A DNA stretch of 64,000 nt from Prochlorococcus sp. AG-347-I21 (lineage in GTDB: Bacteria > Cyanobacteriota > Cyanobacteriia > PCC-6307 > Cyanobiaceae): assembly GCA_003279055.1 (NCBI GenBank), contig QCBP01000002.1, positions 99,511 to 163,510 of the forward strand, read 5' to 3'. The notes beneath the pieces are model-generated. The model had not been told where the DNA came from and did not search any database. It saw only the letters and a list, made by a program, of their open reading frames with translations. The position numbers were made by a program, and so were the translations under genes. Within the stretch, counting starts at the first letter, position 1, and every line of letters begins with the position of its first letter. Shown one piece after another: positions 36,654 through 47,267 of the stretch.

Positions 36654-38177
36654 TCAATTAACCCAAGATCCATGAAGGCCATGAGGAATTGAAATGGGTA
36701 ATTCATAAACAGCTAATTCTTTTAAGTCTTTTGCGTCTAATATAACTAAATCGCTTCCTCTTCTTTCTCCATTCCATATAAGTATAAATAAAAATCCCTC
36801 ATCTTCTTTTGGAGAGTTTTCTGCTGGAACCATAATTGGTTCACTAACAAATCCACTTGGGCCTGCTGACCAAGAAATCTCTTCCTTAGAAGTTAAATTT
36901 ATTTTTTTTATTGCTTGAAGTGGAGCGTTCCCCAGCTTTTGAGATGTGCTTGCCATCCAACTAAAAGTTGCTTTTAATCCTAAGTTTTTAGGATTAACAA
37001 CAGCAAATTCGCAACATTGTGCACTGAAAGTTTCAAGTTCAAAAGTTTTTGTCTTTAGATCGATAATTGATCTTTTCAGTTTTCCTTCTGGATATTTATC
37101 AAAATCAATATCCCTAAAATTTTCGTCTGGACCAACTGATGGGAAATCATCATAAAAAATACTATCTAATACGATTTTGGAATCTTTTTCAAATGCATTT
37201 ACATGATGAAAAACGAATCCCTCTGGAGCATCTATTGTTAAGGGAGGCTGTCCTCTAAATAATCCGCTTTCTCTGGGGATGATAAAAAACTTTGCCTTTT
37301 TATTTGGGTTTGACTTTAGACATTGTGCTGCTCCTCTTTGACCCATAACAAATGGAAGAGGATTGAAATCAATAGCATTCTGTAAAAATATTGCCCAATT
37401 AGTTGTAATTGCGAAATCATGAAGGAATGCAAAGCCATTAAAGGTATCTTTTCTGTCAAAAATGAGCTCTCCAGAATTTGTACCAGCGTTATCAAATTCC
37501 ATTAATCTAATGGTACTTTTTGGCCCGGTTTGTACTCCAAAAGTGACTAAAAGTTCTGAAGATGCATTTGAGTTTAGGTCTGTTTTGGGATGAGCACTGA
37601 ATGCTTCGTTAGGTTTGAGTACCCCTTTTAATGTTGTTAAACCGATAGTGTCTAGACTATCAGGATCCATTGCATGTGGACCTGCTGCTTCCCATAATGC
37701 AAGAATTTCATCTCCTAATTTAACGACATGTGTATTAGCGATATTCTTGAATTTTAGATCTAATGCATTATTTAAAATTCCTCCATTTTTTTGTGTTCCA
37801 AAAACACCTCTATAAATAAATTTATCTATTTTTTCTTCTTCTAAATAGCCTTTAGTTTTAACAAATCTATTTGTTAAGAATGGCTGACCATTTTCGAATT
37901 TTATGGATGTTATCATTCCATCACCATCAAATGGATGATGAACCCATTGTCCACCTCTCTCTAATATTCCTGGTCCATTTCTTAATAATGTTCCATTTAA
38001 ATTTTTAATATTATGCCCTTTGCTAATTGTTAGAGGCTCTTTAGTAAGTTCCCTTTCTACATTTTGATAAGCACTTGACCAATCTTCTTTATTAAAAATT
38101 TTAAATTTATCAATTTTTTTATCTTGTAAATTAGTCACAACAATATAATAACTCCACCTATCTTCGCCAAAAATCAA
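36654..38177 (-). CDS. Carotenoid cleavage oxygenase
   Basis: Seven-bladed propeller enzyme of the RPE65/ACO family that cleaves carotenoids or apocarotenals. The four iron-binding histidines are seen in FSAHPKTD, LHDFAITT, VFHHVNAF and the final GLHGSWVN, and the motif FDGDGMI near residue 88 is typical. At 507 residues it is full length; the first ~20 residues may be over-extended. It could make apocarotenoids such as retinal or take part in carotenoid turnover; no rhodopsin gene is in the window. Confidence 0.88.
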   Translation of the reverse strand: MIFGEDRWSYYIVVTNLQDKKIDKFKIFNKEDWSSAYQNVERELTKEPLTISKGHNIKNLNGTLLRNGPGILERGGQWVHHPFDGDGMITSIKFENGQPFLTNRFVKTKGYLEEEKIDKFIYRGVFGTQKNGGILNNALDLKFKNIANTHVVKLGDEILALWEAAGPHAMDPDSLDTIGLTTLKGVLKPNEAFSAHPKTDLNSNASSELLVTFGVQTGPKSTIRLMEFDNAGTNSGELIFDRKDTFNGFAFLHDFAITTNWAIFLQNAIDFNPLPFVMGQRGAAQCLKSNPNKKAKFFIIPRESGLFRGQPPLTIDAPEGFVFHHVNAFEKDSKIVLDSIFYDDFPSVGPDENFRDIDFDKYPEGKLKRSIIDLKTKTFELETFSAQCCEFAVVNPKNLGLKATFSWMASTSQKLGNAPLQAIKKINLTSKEEISWSAGPSGFVSEPIMVPAENSPKEDEGFLFILIWNGERRGSDLVILDAKDLKELAVYELPISIPHGLHGSWVN

Positions 38178-38211
38178 CTGAATTGTGGCTGATTAGAAAA
38201 AAATTCCTATA

Positions 38212-38817
38212 TTATTGTTTTTCTAACATTCCTTTACTGCTTGGAATTGAATCAGATCTTCTTGGATCTATTTCAGTAGCCATTCTCATTGCTCTTGAAA
38301 AAGCTTTAAAGCACGCCTCAACTATGTGATGAGAATTACTTCCTCGTATTTGGTTAATATGCAGAGTAATACCGCTGTTATTTACAAAGGCAATAAAAAA
38401 CTCTCTTACTAGTTCAGTATCATAATTTCCAATTCTAGGGGCTTTTAATTGAAGATCATAAGATAGATGCGGTCTGCCAGAGCAGTCTAAAGTGACTTGA
38501 ACTAATGCTTCATCTAATGGGGCAAAAAAATGTCCAAATCTGCTTATTCCTTTTCTTTCTCCCAAGGCTTTTGAAAATGCTTTGCCTAAAGCGATTCCTA
38601 CATCTTCATTTGTATGATGATCATCAATATGGGTATCTCCAATTGCTTTTATTTTTAAATCAAGTAAACCATGACTGGATATTTGATTAAGCATATGATC
38701 TAAGAATGGTATCCCGGTATCAATTTCAGAAATTCCATTTCCATCTAAGTTTATAAATACAGAAATATCTGTTTCATTCGTTTTTCTTTTTATTTCGGAT
38801 TGCCTTAGAGATGACAT
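38212..38817 (-). CDS. hisB: Imidazoleglycerol-phosphate dehydratase
   Basis: Histidine biosynthesis step 6, a manganese enzyme. Two metal motifs [10 protein letters not shown] (near residue 68) and [13 protein letters not shown] (near residue 162) are intact, as is the N-terminal PFLDHMLNQ. The length of 201 is the monofunctional form. It follows fabI by 20 bp on the same strand. Confidence 0.96.
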   Translation of the reverse strand: MSSLRQSEIKRKTNETDISVFINLDGNGISEIDTGIPFLDHMLNQISSHGLLDLKIKAIGDTHIDDHHTNEDVGIALGKAFSKALGERKGISRFGHFFAPLDEALVQVTLDCSGRPHLSYDLQLKAPRIGNYDTELVREFFIAFVNNSGITLHINQIRGSNSHHIVEACFKAFSRAMRMATEIDPRRSDSIPSSKGMLEKQ

Positions 38818-38837
38818 TTTTATGAAAAAAACTTAGT

Positions 38838-39620
38838 TTACATTCCATTAATGCAGTAACCCGCATCAACATAAATTGTTTGGCCTGAAATGCCGCTAGA
38901 GAGATCACTTAATAAAAAAGCAGCTGTATTGCCTACTTCTGTTTGAGTGACTGTTCTGCGTAAAGGAGCCTTTTCTTCAACATTGTGAATCATATCTAAA
39001 ATGCCACCTATAGCAGAACTCGCAAGTGTTCTTATAGGCCCAGCACTTATTGCGTTAACTCTGACTTGTTTTTCGGGACCGAGTTCTGCAGAAAGATATC
39101 TTACTGAAGCTTCTAAAGCTGCTTTAGCAACTCCCATCACGTTGTAGTTAGGAATTGCCCTTTCTGAACCTAAATAAGTTAATGAGACAACTCCAGCACC
39201 ATCACTAAAAAGTGGTTTTGCCGCTTTACATAAAGGTGCTAACGAATACGCACTTATATTAAGAGCCCTATCAAAACCCTCTGAAGTGGTAGCACTATAA
39301 TCTCCAATCAATTCATCGCGTCCTGCAAATGCTAGGCAGTGAACTAGTCCGTCAATTTGCCCCCAATTGTCTTTTATATTTTTAAAGATTTCTTCAATTT
39401 GAGCTGGATTTTGAACATCAAGAGGCAAAAATAACGATGGGTTTAAAGGTTCAGTTAGTTCTCTAACTTTAGACTCGAATCTTCCCTTATCATCAGGCAA
39501 ATATGTGATTCCAAGTTCTGCGCCAGCTTTTGAAAGTTGTTGAGCGATACCCCATGCTATTGAACGATTGTTGGCAATTCCTGTAACAAGAATTTTTTTG
39601 CCAGTTAGATTTAGAAGCAT
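38838..39620 (-). CDS. fabI: Enoyl-[acyl-carrier-protein] reductase (NADH)
   Basis: Last reduction in the fatty acid elongation cycle. SDR fold with the atypical FabI N-terminus LVTGIANNRSIAWGIAQ, and the active-site tyrosine and lysine in the spaced pattern NYNVMGVAKAAL near residue 158-165. ISAGPIRTLASSAIGG near 192 is also diagnostic. 260 residues is standard. It is upstream of hisB on the same strand. Confidence 0.96.
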   Translation of the reverse strand: MLLNLTGKKILVTGIANNRSIAWGIAQQLSKAGAELGITYLPDDKGRFESKVRELTEPLNPSLFLPLDVQNPAQIEEIFKNIKDNWGQIDGLVHCLAFAGRDELIGDYSATTSEGFDRALNISAYSLAPLCKAAKPLFSDGAGVVSLTYLGSERAIPNYNVMGVAKAALEASVRYLSAELGPEKQVRVNAISAGPIRTLASSAIGGILDMIHNVEEKAPLRRTVTQTEVGNTAAFLLSDLSSGISGQTIYVDAGYCINGM

Positions 39621-39720
39621 TTTGTTTATTATTTCTATTATTCTCCTATATAAAAGTACCTATCTTTACGGATTACTGCAAAATATACAATAATTTTCAA
39701 ATATCAAAGAATTTTTTAAC

Positions 39721-40320
39721 TTGAACATGGTAAGAACAAATTCTATGGTTTTGGAATTAGGTTTTCAATTACCGAATTTCGAAATGTTAAATGCTAATTC
39801 TTCAAAAAATGAATATTTTAATTCTCATAATCTAGATAATCGGCATTTACTGTTAATGTTTATTTGTGCCCATTGCCCATTTGTTAAATATATTGAGAAT
39901 CAAATTTTCACCTTAAGTAAAGAAATTGAAAATATAGTTCAAACAATTGCAATTTCTAGTAATGATATTGTCACTCATCCTTCAGATTCTCCTGAAAATT
40001 TGAGATTACAAGCACAAACACAGGGATGGAGTTTTCCTTATCTATATGATGAAAATCAAAATTTTGCTAAGAAATTAAAAGCAGCTTGCACCCCAGATTT
40101 TTATCTTTTTTCAAATGAAGGAGATGGTGATTTTTTATTGTATTATCATGGCCAATTAGATGATAGTAGACCAGGTAATAATATCCCTCTATCTGGAAAA
40201 GATTTGCGCTCTGCTGTAAAAGATTTGAATCAAGATAATTCTTATCCTTCAAATCAGATGCCTTCTTTAGGTTGTAATATAAAATGGACTCCTGGTAAAG
40301 AACCAAGTTGGTTTAAATGA
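39721..40320 (+). CDS. Thioredoxin-like/AhpC-TSA family protein
   Basis: A redoxin-fold protein with the CxxC pair FICAHCPFVKYIE near residue 50, where two cysteines are separated by AH. ACTPDFYLF near residue 121 supplies the cis-proline loop. It belongs to the one-domain group annotated as thioredoxin family protein in cyanobacteria; its partner is unknown. Several downstream start codons exist (residues 1, 3 and 9 are M), so the N-terminus may be shorter. Confidence 0.8.
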   Translation: MNMVRTNSMVLELGFQLPNFEMLNANSSKNEYFNSHNLDNRHLLLMFICAHCPFVKYIENQIFTLSKEIENIVQTIAISSNDIVTHPSDSPENLRLQAQTQGWSFPYLYDENQNFAKKLKAACTPDFYLFSNEGDGDFLLYYHGQLDDSRPGNNIPLSGKDLRSAVKDLNQDNSYPSNQMPSLGCNIKWTPGKEPSWFK

Positions 40321-40375
40321 AATAAAAAATTTTTTTTTACCCATAGAAATATGGTTTAGAGTTAATATACTTACT

Positions 40376-41581
40376 ATGCAGATACCTCCATTTACTTTAA
40401 ATAGGCAGTACCACGAAATTGGCTCAGAAATTGAGAGTGAGGTTTCTAAAGTTTTAAAAGGTGGCCAGTATATTGGAGGACAAGAAATTGCCAAATTTGA
40501 GGAGAGTTTTTCAAATCTGATTGGTGTTGAAAATACTATTGGATGTAATAGTGGAACTGATGCTTTAGTATTAGCTTTGCGCGCATTAGATATTGGTGTG
40601 GGTGATGAAGTTATTACTTCATCTTTTAGCTTTTTTGCAACTGCAGAGGCTATTAGTGCAGTTGGTGCTAATCCTGTTTTGGTAGATATAGATCCAGAAA
40701 CTTATCTCATTAATACTGAACTAATAGAACAAGAAATAAATTCTAATACCAAGGCAATTATGCCAGTGCATCTATTTGGTAATGCAGTGAATATGACCTT
40801 AATAAAATCATTGGCCAAGAAATATGACTTAAAAGTAATCGAAGATTGTGCTCAGGCAACATGCACAATGTGGGAAAATTCCAAAGTTGGTAGTATCGGT
40901 GATATAGGCTGTTTTAGCTTTTTCCCTACTAAAAATTTAGGAGCTGCTGGAGATGGTGGAGCAGTAACAACTTCAGATCAGAAGATTACAAAAAAAATTA
41001 GAGAACTGGCTGTTCATGGCAGCCCAATAAGATATCATCATACCCAAATTGGATATAACAGCAGACTTGATACCATTCAAGCTGCCATATTAAACATTAA
41101 AATAAAATATATTTCTAAGTGGATTAATAATCGCCAAAAAATTGCTAATAATTACCTTGATTTATTAGAAAAAAATCCATTTATTAGTTTTCCTAAAATT
41201 AGCTCTGATTCAATTTCCCATTCTTGGAATCAATTTGTGATCAAATTAAGAAACGATAAATATTTTTTAAATGAAGATTTTGCAAATTTATTTGATACTG
41301 ATTGCAAAAAAAACTATTCCTTAAGGAATTTGGTAAAACAACAACTTTTTGAAAAAGGTATCAATTCAATTATTTATTATCCAATTCCAATACACGCACA
41401 AATAGCTTACAAAAATAAAAATTTTTCTAGAAAAAAACTCATTAACACAGAGAGAATTTGTACAGAAGTTCTTAGTCTTCCAATGTTTCCCGAAATTTCT
41501 TATGAAGAGCAAGTTTATGTAGCAGAAAATTTAAATAAAGTTTTAAAGAATTGCATAGAGGAAATTCAAATTTCAGCATAA
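40376..41581 (+). CDS. DegT/DnrJ/EryC1/StrS sugar aminotransferase
   Basis: PLP-dependent transaminase of nucleotide-sugars in surface-polysaccharide synthesis. GCNSGTDALVLALRALDIG near residue 57, DCAQATC near 162 and the PLP lysine in FSFFPTKNLGAAGDGG near 190 are all present. At 401 residues it is full length. No other sugar-nucleotide genes adjoin it, so its sugar is unknown. It overlaps the photolyase gene tail to tail by 16 bp. Confidence 0.9.
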   Translation: MQIPPFTLNRQYHEIGSEIESEVSKVLKGGQYIGGQEIAKFEESFSNLIGVENTIGCNSGTDALVLALRALDIGVGDEVITSSFSFFATAEAISAVGANPVLVDIDPETYLINTELIEQEINSNTKAIMPVHLFGNAVNMTLIKSLAKKYDLKVIEDCAQATCTMWENSKVGSIGDIGCFSFFPTKNLGAAGDGGAVTTSDQKITKKIRELAVHGSPIRYHHTQIGYNSRLDTIQAAILNIKIKYISKWINNRQKIANNYLDLLEKNPFISFPKISSDSISHSWNQFVIKLRNDKYFLNEDFANLFDTDCKKNYSLRNLVKQQLFEKGINSIIYYPIPIHAQIAYKNKNFSRKKLINTERICTEVLSLPMFPEISYEEQVYVAENLNKVLKNCIEEIQISA

Positions 41582-42999
41582 AGTGATTTAAATAATCTTT
41601 GTTGGATGTTGTGATTGACAATAGGGCTTGAATAATTATTCTTTTCTAAATTAGATATCTCGCCATTTAATAATTCTGAATTTGACACTTTAGATAATTC
41701 AGGAATCCAATATTTTATATATTCGCAAATAGGATCAAATTTTTTTGCTTGGGTATATGGATTAAAAATTCTAAGTGGTTTTGGATCCATACCGCTACTG
41801 GCGCTCCACTGCCATCCCCCATTATTTGCAGCTAAATCTCCATCAACCAAAGTCTCCATAAATTTTTTCTCGCCCATTTGCCAATTACATATAAGATCTT
41901 TTACCAGAAATGAAGCGACGATCATCCTACATCTGTTATGCATCCAGCCAGTACTATTTAGTTGACGCATTGCAGCATCAACTATAGGTACTCCGGTCTC
42001 TCCGTTGCTCCAATGCTGAAACCATTCGTTATTGTTTGGCCATGGAAAGTGATCCCATTTTTTTCTATATGGACCTTTCTCTAGCTCTGGGAAATGGAAT
42101 AAGCAATGTTGATAAAATTCACGCCAAACAAGTTCTTTTTGCCAAGTTTCAATTGATAGGTAATTTCCTTGATTTGAAAAATCTGAATTTAAATTTAATG
42201 TGGCGTTCCAAACTTTTCTAATGCTGATGGTACCGAATCTGAGAGATGCACTTAGAAAAGATGTCCCATTAAGGGAAGGAAAATCTCGTGCAGAATTATA
42301 AGAATATATTTTTTTTTCGTTAATGAAGTTTTCTAATAATGTTTCTGCAGCATTCTCTCCAGGTCTACATGGACAAATATTCGAACCAGGAAATTTGATA
42401 TTTTTGATAAATTTCTCTAGAACCGAATCAGATGAAGTTATTGTCTTATCTTTGAGTTTAAAGTCTATATCTTTAAACTGGAAACCAACTTTATCTTGTT
42501 CATATGAACCTAATAAATCCATTTTTGATTTAAGGTTTTTATAAAAAGGTCCATATACTGAATAAGGCTTATTATTCCCTGAAAATATTTTTAAAGGTTC
42601 TACTAATAAGTGATCCCAAGTTTCAATAACTTGAATATTTTGTTCTTTTAATTTTTTTTTAATTTGTAAATCGCGATTAATCTCATAAGGTTCAATTGAT
42701 CTATTCCAAAAAACAAATTTAGCATTAATTTTCTTTGCTAATTGAGGAATTATTAATACTGGATCTCCTTCTTCCATAACTAATCTACTACCCATTTTTT
42801 TCCAATTATTTCCTAATTCTTGAAGTGAATTTCCTAGAAACCAAGCTCTTGAACTTGCATTGAAATCGTGTGAGTAATTTTCATCAAATATATATGTTGA
42901 AGTGATAGCATTCGATAACGAAAATGCTTTTATTAAACCTTGATTATCAAATATTCTTAAATCCTTTCTATGCCAAAAAAGTATTCTAGGTTTATTCAT
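41566..42999 (-). CDS. phr: Deoxyribodipyrimidine photolyase (class I CPD type)
   Basis: Repairs UV-induced cyclobutane dimers with light. The N-terminal alpha/beta antenna domain starts ILFWHRKDLRIFDN; the FAD domain has YHNRCRM-type WMHNRCRMIVASFLVKDL near residue 345 and the DGDLAANNGGWQW stretch near 375, including the conserved Asn and Trp. At 477 residues it is normal. Cryptochrome function cannot be excluded from sequence. It overlaps the Nudix gene start by 4 bp. Confidence 0.93.
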   Translation of the reverse strand: MNKPRILFWHRKDLRIFDNQGLIKAFSLSNAITSTYIFDENYSHDFNASSRAWFLGNSLQELGNNWKKMGSRLVMEEGDPVLIIPQLAKKINAKFVFWNRSIEPYEINRDLQIKKKLKEQNIQVIETWDHLLVEPLKIFSGNNKPYSVYGPFYKNLKSKMDLLGSYEQDKVGFQFKDIDFKLKDKTITSSDSVLEKFIKNIKFPGSNICPCRPGENAAETLLENFINEKKIYSYNSARDFPSLNGTSFLSASLRFGTISIRKVWNATLNLNSDFSNQGNYLSIETWQKELVWREFYQHCLFHFPELEKGPYRKKWDHFPWPNNNEWFQHWSNGETGVPIVDAAMRQLNSTGWMHNRCRMIVASFLVKDLICNWQMGEKKFMETLVDGDLAANNGGWQWSASSGMDPKPLRIFNPYTQAKKFDPICEYIKYWIPELSKVSNSELLNGEISNLEKNNYSSPIVNHNIQQRLFKSLYAEI

Positions 43000-43559
43000 A
43001 ATTTATCTAAAAATTGTTTAGCTCTAAACCAAGCAGTCACGGTTTTTGCGTCAAGAATTTCATCCCCACTAGAAATAAGATTATCTAGTTCGTCTGGATC
43101 TAAAATTAATACTTCTATATCTTCATCTAGATCACCTTTAACCTCGGAATTAAGTTTGTTTAAATCACGAGCTAAAAATAAATAAATTTCTTCATTTGCA
43201 TAACCAGGAGCAGGGACAAGAGTTCCAAGTTCATCCCATTTGTTTGCACTGAATCCAGTTTCTTCTTGTATTTCTCTTTGAATTGAATTGATAGGTGTTT
43301 CACCTATTTCTAATGTACCTGCTGGAAATTCTAATAAATACCTTGCAACAGCAAATCTATATTGCCGAAGAATTATAACTTTATTGTCTTTTGTAATAGG
43401 TACGGCTAAAGCTGCCCCAGGATGCCTAATGTATCCATATTCACCTTCATGTCCATTAGGGAGTTCAATTCTATTTATTTCGAAACTAAATTTTTTTGAC
43501 TTTAACTCAGATATTTTTTCTTTAAAAATGGATCTTCTCATGAGGTTTTTATTGCCCAT
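42996..43559 (-). CDS. Nudix hydrolase (ADP-ribose pyrophosphatase-like)
   Basis: The Nudix box G-x5-E-x7-REIQEETGF is complete: GTLEIGETPINSIQREIQEETGF by position near residues 97-119. The preceding ILRQYRFAVARYLLEFPAG stretch is typical of ADP-sugar pyrophosphatases. 187 residues. The photolyase gene overlaps its stop by 4 bp, so the two are co-expressed; folK lies upstream on the same strand after 51 bp. Confidence 0.9.
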   Translation of the reverse strand: MGNKNLMRRSIFKEKISELKSKKFSFEINRIELPNGHEGEYGYIRHPGAALAVPITKDNKVIILRQYRFAVARYLLEFPAGTLEIGETPINSIQREIQEETGFSANKWDELGTLVPAPGYANEEIYLFLARDLNKLNSEVKGDLDEDIEVLILDPDELDNLISSGDEILDAKTVTAWFRAKQFLDKL

Positions 43560-43610
43560 AATTTTTAAATAAAAATAGCCTAACAGTTATTTTTTGGTTT
43601 TGTAAATCAT

Positions 43611-44186
43611 TTATATATACCATTTTGGGGCATCAAACTTTGTGATTTTTTGGCTTCTATTTAAGATTTCAGATAGTGGTGTAATAACGAAATTCCGATT
43701 CATGAATCTAGGGTGAGGTAATGTTAATTCCTGGTCATCCGTATGAAAATCTTCCCACCAAAGAATATCTAAGTCGAGACATCTTGATAGCCATTTTTTA
43801 CCCTTTGGCGTCTCTTCTCTTCCGAAAAATCTCTCCAATTTTTTTAGCTCTTTTAAAAGTAATTTCGCGTTTTTATTTGATGGTTTAGGGAAAGAATTAC
43901 TTTTTATAAGTAAAAGAGTATTTAAATAATTTGGCTGCTTATTTTCAACACCATGAGGTAATGTCTCATAAATTGAAGACCAAATAAAGTTTGCATGAAA
44001 TTTGCTTTTCTCGTCTTTTTTTTCGTTGATACTATCTCCCCACTTATTTATTATTTCCTCTATTTTTGGTTTGCAAATTAATAGTGACTCAAGAGGACTT
44101 CCGAATTTACTATCAATATTTGCACCTAGGGATATACATAGTCCATTTTTGATATTAAGATTTGATAATTCCACTACAAAAAACAA
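43611..44186 (-). CDS. folK: 2-amino-4-hydroxy-6-hydroxymethyldihydropteridine pyrophosphokinase
   Basis: Transfers pyrophosphate in folate synthesis. The HPPK fold is seen in [19 protein letters not shown] near residue 18 and the metal/ATP motif [12 protein letters not shown] near residue 145, with [14 protein letters not shown] after it. At 191 residues it is a bit longer than E. coli FolK (159). It runs away from chlD, with 84 bp between its start and the preferred chlD start. Confidence 0.9.
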   Translation of the reverse strand: MFFVVELSNLNIKNGLCISLGANIDSKFGSPLESLLICKPKIEEIINKWGDSINEKKDEKSKFHANFIWSSIYETLPHGVENKQPNYLNTLLLIKSNSFPKPSNKNAKLLLKELKKLERFFGREETPKGKKWLSRCLDLDILWWEDFHTDDQELTLPHPRFMNRNFVITPLSEILNRSQKITKFDAPKWYI

Positions 44187-44270
44187 AGTTATTGGATAAA
44201 TTCTATATCAGGCATTTTTAAAGTGATTTTGAACCAAGAGTTAAAAGAAAAAGGAGAAATAAAAGATTTA

Positions 44271-46409
44271 ATGAAGTCAAAGGATTCTTTTAGAGCTTTT
44301 CCTTTGGCCGCAATTACAGGTCATAGCTTATTGAAATTATCATTACTTTTGGCAGCAGTTGATCCTAGTTTAGGGGGAGTGATTATTGCTGGCGGAAGAG
44401 GTACTGGTAAGTCAGTATTAGCAAGGGGTTTACATACTTTACTTCCTCCTATTGAGGTACTAGATAATGAATTAATACTGGAAAAGCTAACTGAGAAAAA
44501 TAGTGGAACTTTATTAAGACCTATTGGTAGGAACCTAGATCCAGATAAACCAGAGGAATGGGATATTAGTACTAATAAATTGTTGGAGGAGGTAATTGGA
44601 AGTGATTATATAAATCAAATTGAAGAAATTCCAAAAAAAGTAAGAGAGGCTCCATTTATTCAAGTTCCTATTGGCATAACTGAAGACAGGCTTGTTGGAT
44701 CAATTGACGTCGCTGCATCATTAAGTACGGGGGAACAAGTTTTTCAACCTGGAATTTTAGCAGAGGCTCATAGAGGTGTTCTTTATGTGGACGATATAAA
44801 TTTATTGGATGATGGCATTATAAATTTAATTCTTGAAGCCACAGGAAGAGAGAAAAATAATATTGAAAGAGATGGTTTAAGCCTTTCTCATCCTTGTAAG
44901 TCACTTTTAATCGCAACTTATAATCCTGAAGAAGGTGCTCTAAGAGATCATGTTTTAGATCGTTTTGCCATTGTGCTTTCTGCAGATCAATCTATTGATA
45001 ATGCTCAAAGAGTTGAGATTACAAAATCTGTTTTATCGCATGCAGAAAATAATGTTAAATTTTCAGAAAAATGGTCTGAAGAATCTGATAATTTATCCAC
45101 TCAATTAATTTTGGCAAGGCAATGGTTAAAGGATGTCAAGATAACAAAAGAGCAAATAACCTATCTAGTTAATGAAGCTCTTAGAGGAGGAGTAGAAGGT
45201 CATAGGTCAGAATTATTTGCAGTAAAAGTAGCTAAGGCTAATGCAGCTCTTCGAGGCGATGAGAATGTAAATTCTGAAGACCTAAAAGTCGCAGTTAGGT
45301 TAGTTATTCTTCCGCGAGCAATGCAAATTCCTCCTGAAGATGATGATATTCAACCCCCTCCTCCAGAGGATCAGAGTCCCCCACCTCCACCTCAATCAAA
45401 TAATGAAGAGTCTGAACCTGATGCTAATGAAAATGATAATGATCAAGACCAAGAACAAGAAGAAGAAGATAATTCTGATGGAGAAGAAGAATCTACGCCT
45501 GAAATACCTGAAGAATTCATATTAGACCCTGAGGCATGTATGGTTGATCCTGATTTATTGCTTTTTTCATCAGCTAAAGCAAAAGCCGGAAATAGTGGAA
45601 GTAGATCAGTGATATTCAGTGATAGTAGAGGAAGGTATGTAAAACCTATAATTCCAAGAGGTAAAGTTAAAAGAATTGCGGTAGATGCGACTTTGCGAGC
45701 TGCAGCTCCTTATCAAAAATCACGAAGATTAAGGAACCCTAATAAATCAATAGTTATTGAAGAAAATGATTTTAGGGCAAAGCTTCTTCAAAAAAAGGCG
45801 GGGGCTTTAGTAATTTTTCTGGTTGATGCTAGTGGTTCTATGGCTTTAAATAGAATGCAAAGTGCCAAAGGCGCTGTAATTAGACTTTTGACCGAGGCAT
45901 ATGAAAATAGAGATGAAGTAGCTCTTATTCCTTTTAGAGGTAATCAGGCAGAAGTGCTTTTGCCTCCAACAAGATCAATAACTGCTGCAAAAAGAAGGTT
46001 GGAAACAATGCCTTGTGGTGGAGGATCTCCTTTGGCACATGGACTGACACAATCAGCAAAAGTAGCAAAAAATGCTCTCTCAACAGGAGATATAGGTCAA
46101 GTTATTGTTGTTGGGATTACTGATGGCCGAGGAAATGTACCCTTAGGGTTATCTCTAGGACAAAATGAGGTTGAGGGAAAAGATAACGAAAATGAAAATG
46201 TCAATTTAAAACAGGAGGTTCTAGATATAGCAGCAAAATATCCCATGCTTGGTATAAAACTCTTAGTGATTGATACAGAGAGAAAATTTATAGCAAGTGG
46301 ATTTGGTAAAGAATTAGCAGAGGCTGCTCAAGGTAAATACGTCCAATTACCAAAAGCTACAGATAAGGCAATCGCAGCTATGGCTTTAAATGCTATCAAT
46401 GAATTTTAA
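44271..46409 (+). CDS. chlD: Magnesium chelatase subunit D
   Basis: With ChlI and ChlH inserts Mg into protoporphyrin IX for chlorophyll. Domain order: AAA-type ATPase half with GGRGTGKS near residue 42, a proline-rich and very acidic linker (about 360-420, runs of P then D/E/Q), and a von Willebrand A domain with the MIDAS motif DASGS near residue 520. I prefer the ATG at 44271 because the conserved protein starts [12 protein letters not shown] there; a GTG at 44223 would add 16 residues (728 aa). Confidence 0.94.
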   Translation: MKSKDSFRAFPLAAITGHSLLKLSLLLAAVDPSLGGVIIAGGRGTGKSVLARGLHTLLPPIEVLDNELILEKLTEKNSGTLLRPIGRNLDPDKPEEWDISTNKLLEEVIGSDYINQIEEIPKKVREAPFIQVPIGITEDRLVGSIDVAASLSTGEQVFQPGILAEAHRGVLYVDDINLLDDGIINLILEATGREKNNIERDGLSLSHPCKSLLIATYNPEEGALRDHVLDRFAIVLSADQSIDNAQRVEITKSVLSHAENNVKFSEKWSEESDNLSTQLILARQWLKDVKITKEQITYLVNEALRGGVEGHRSELFAVKVAKANAALRGDENVNSEDLKVAVRLVILPRAMQIPPEDDDIQPPPPEDQSPPPPPQSNNEESEPDANENDNDQDQEQEEEDNSDGEEESTPEIPEEFILDPEACMVDPDLLLFSSAKAKAGNSGSRSVIFSDSRGRYVKPIIPRGKVKRIAVDATLRAAAPYQKSRRLRNPNKSIVIEENDFRAKLLQKKAGALVIFLVDASGSMALNRMQSAKGAVIRLLTEAYENRDEVALIPFRGNQAEVLLPPTRSITAAKRRLETMPCGGGSPLAHGLTQSAKVAKNALSTGDIGQVIVVGITDGRGNVPLGLSLGQNEVEGKDNENENVNLKQEVLDIAAKYPMLGIKLLVIDTERKFIASGFGKELAEAAQGKYVQLPKATDKAIAAMALNAINEF

Positions 46410-46416
46410 ATATTTC

Positions 46417-47262
46417 TTATGGATAAATTTCGTTAAGGAATTTTGAAAGTCCGATCGTTAAATCTCTTATAGATTTAGTTAATTCTTTATCTTTTGTTAA
46501 TTTTTTAAAATCATCGCTCATATTATCAATTTTGGTTGAGATAGACCTAGCAGCATTAATTGTCAATTTAATATCATTAAGGGTTTCTTTGTCATCAATA
46601 TTAGATAAGATGTTATTTAGATGATTGGCAGCAATTGTAATTTCTTTTATTAGAGGTTCAACTCTTTGTAGTTCTTTTTTCGATAAATAAATTAATTCAT
46701 CAAGATTTTCTTGTGTTCTGTCAAATTGGTCAATTGAGTTAACGATGTTTTCAATTAAGTTTTCTTGATTTGTGTCTTTTAAAAGTTGACTTATTTTATT
46801 AGTTATATTTGAGAGACTTGATAGTTGTTTACCTGTAATAGTGTCTCCCTGACAAATAATTAATTTGGTATCGCATTTTTCGGATATAGGTTTTGCAATG
46901 TTTTTAGGAATTGACTTCTCACTAGTTTCTAAAGCAACTTGTACATCTCCTCCAAGGAAAGAATTTGTAACTACCCTTGCAAATGCTGGCCTTGGAAGAA
47001 TAATTTCAGGATTATTTAGAACTATTTTTGCTTTAATTGATTCATTTGTAAACAAGATATCTTCTATCGATCCAACTAAGATTCCTCTATAAGTAACTGG
47101 AGATTTTTTTGATAAACCGCTTGCGTTATTAAATTCAGCGAAGAGGTACCAATTTTTTGAAGATAATCTCACCCCTCTTAGCCAAAAAGAAAAAAATGTG
47201 AATATTAAAATTCCTCCTAATAAGGAAAAACCAACTATTGAATCTCGTAAGCTTCTACGCAT
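46417..47262 (-). CDS. MCE-domain (MlaD-like) lipid transport protein
   Basis: One N-terminal membrane helix (about residues 8-27), then an MCE domain (SGLSKKSPVTYRGILVGSIEDI near 50-70) and a long helical C-terminus with coiled-coil character. In Gram-negatives and chloroplasts (TGD2) such proteins bind phospholipid for an ABC importer. The ATPase gene lies 5 bp upstream on the same strand; the permease is not in this window. Confidence 0.85.
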   Translation of the reverse strand: MRRSLRDSIVGFSLLGGILIFTFFSFWLRGVRLSSKNWYLFAEFNNASGLSKKSPVTYRGILVGSIEDILFTNESIKAKIVLNNPEIILPRPAFARVVTNSFLGGDVQVALETSEKSIPKNIAKPISEKCDTKLIICQGDTITGKQLSSLSNITNKISQLLKDTNQENLIENIVNSIDQFDRTQENLDELIYLSKKELQRVEPLIKEITIAANHLNNILSNIDDKETLNDIKLTINAARSISTKIDNMSDDFKKLTKDKELTKSIRDLTIGLSKFLNEIYP

Positions 47263-47267
47263 AATTT

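Noticed and set aside
45340..45525. Plus-strand methionine/lysine-rich frame inside chlD
   Set aside because: Alternative frame of the repetitive acidic linker.
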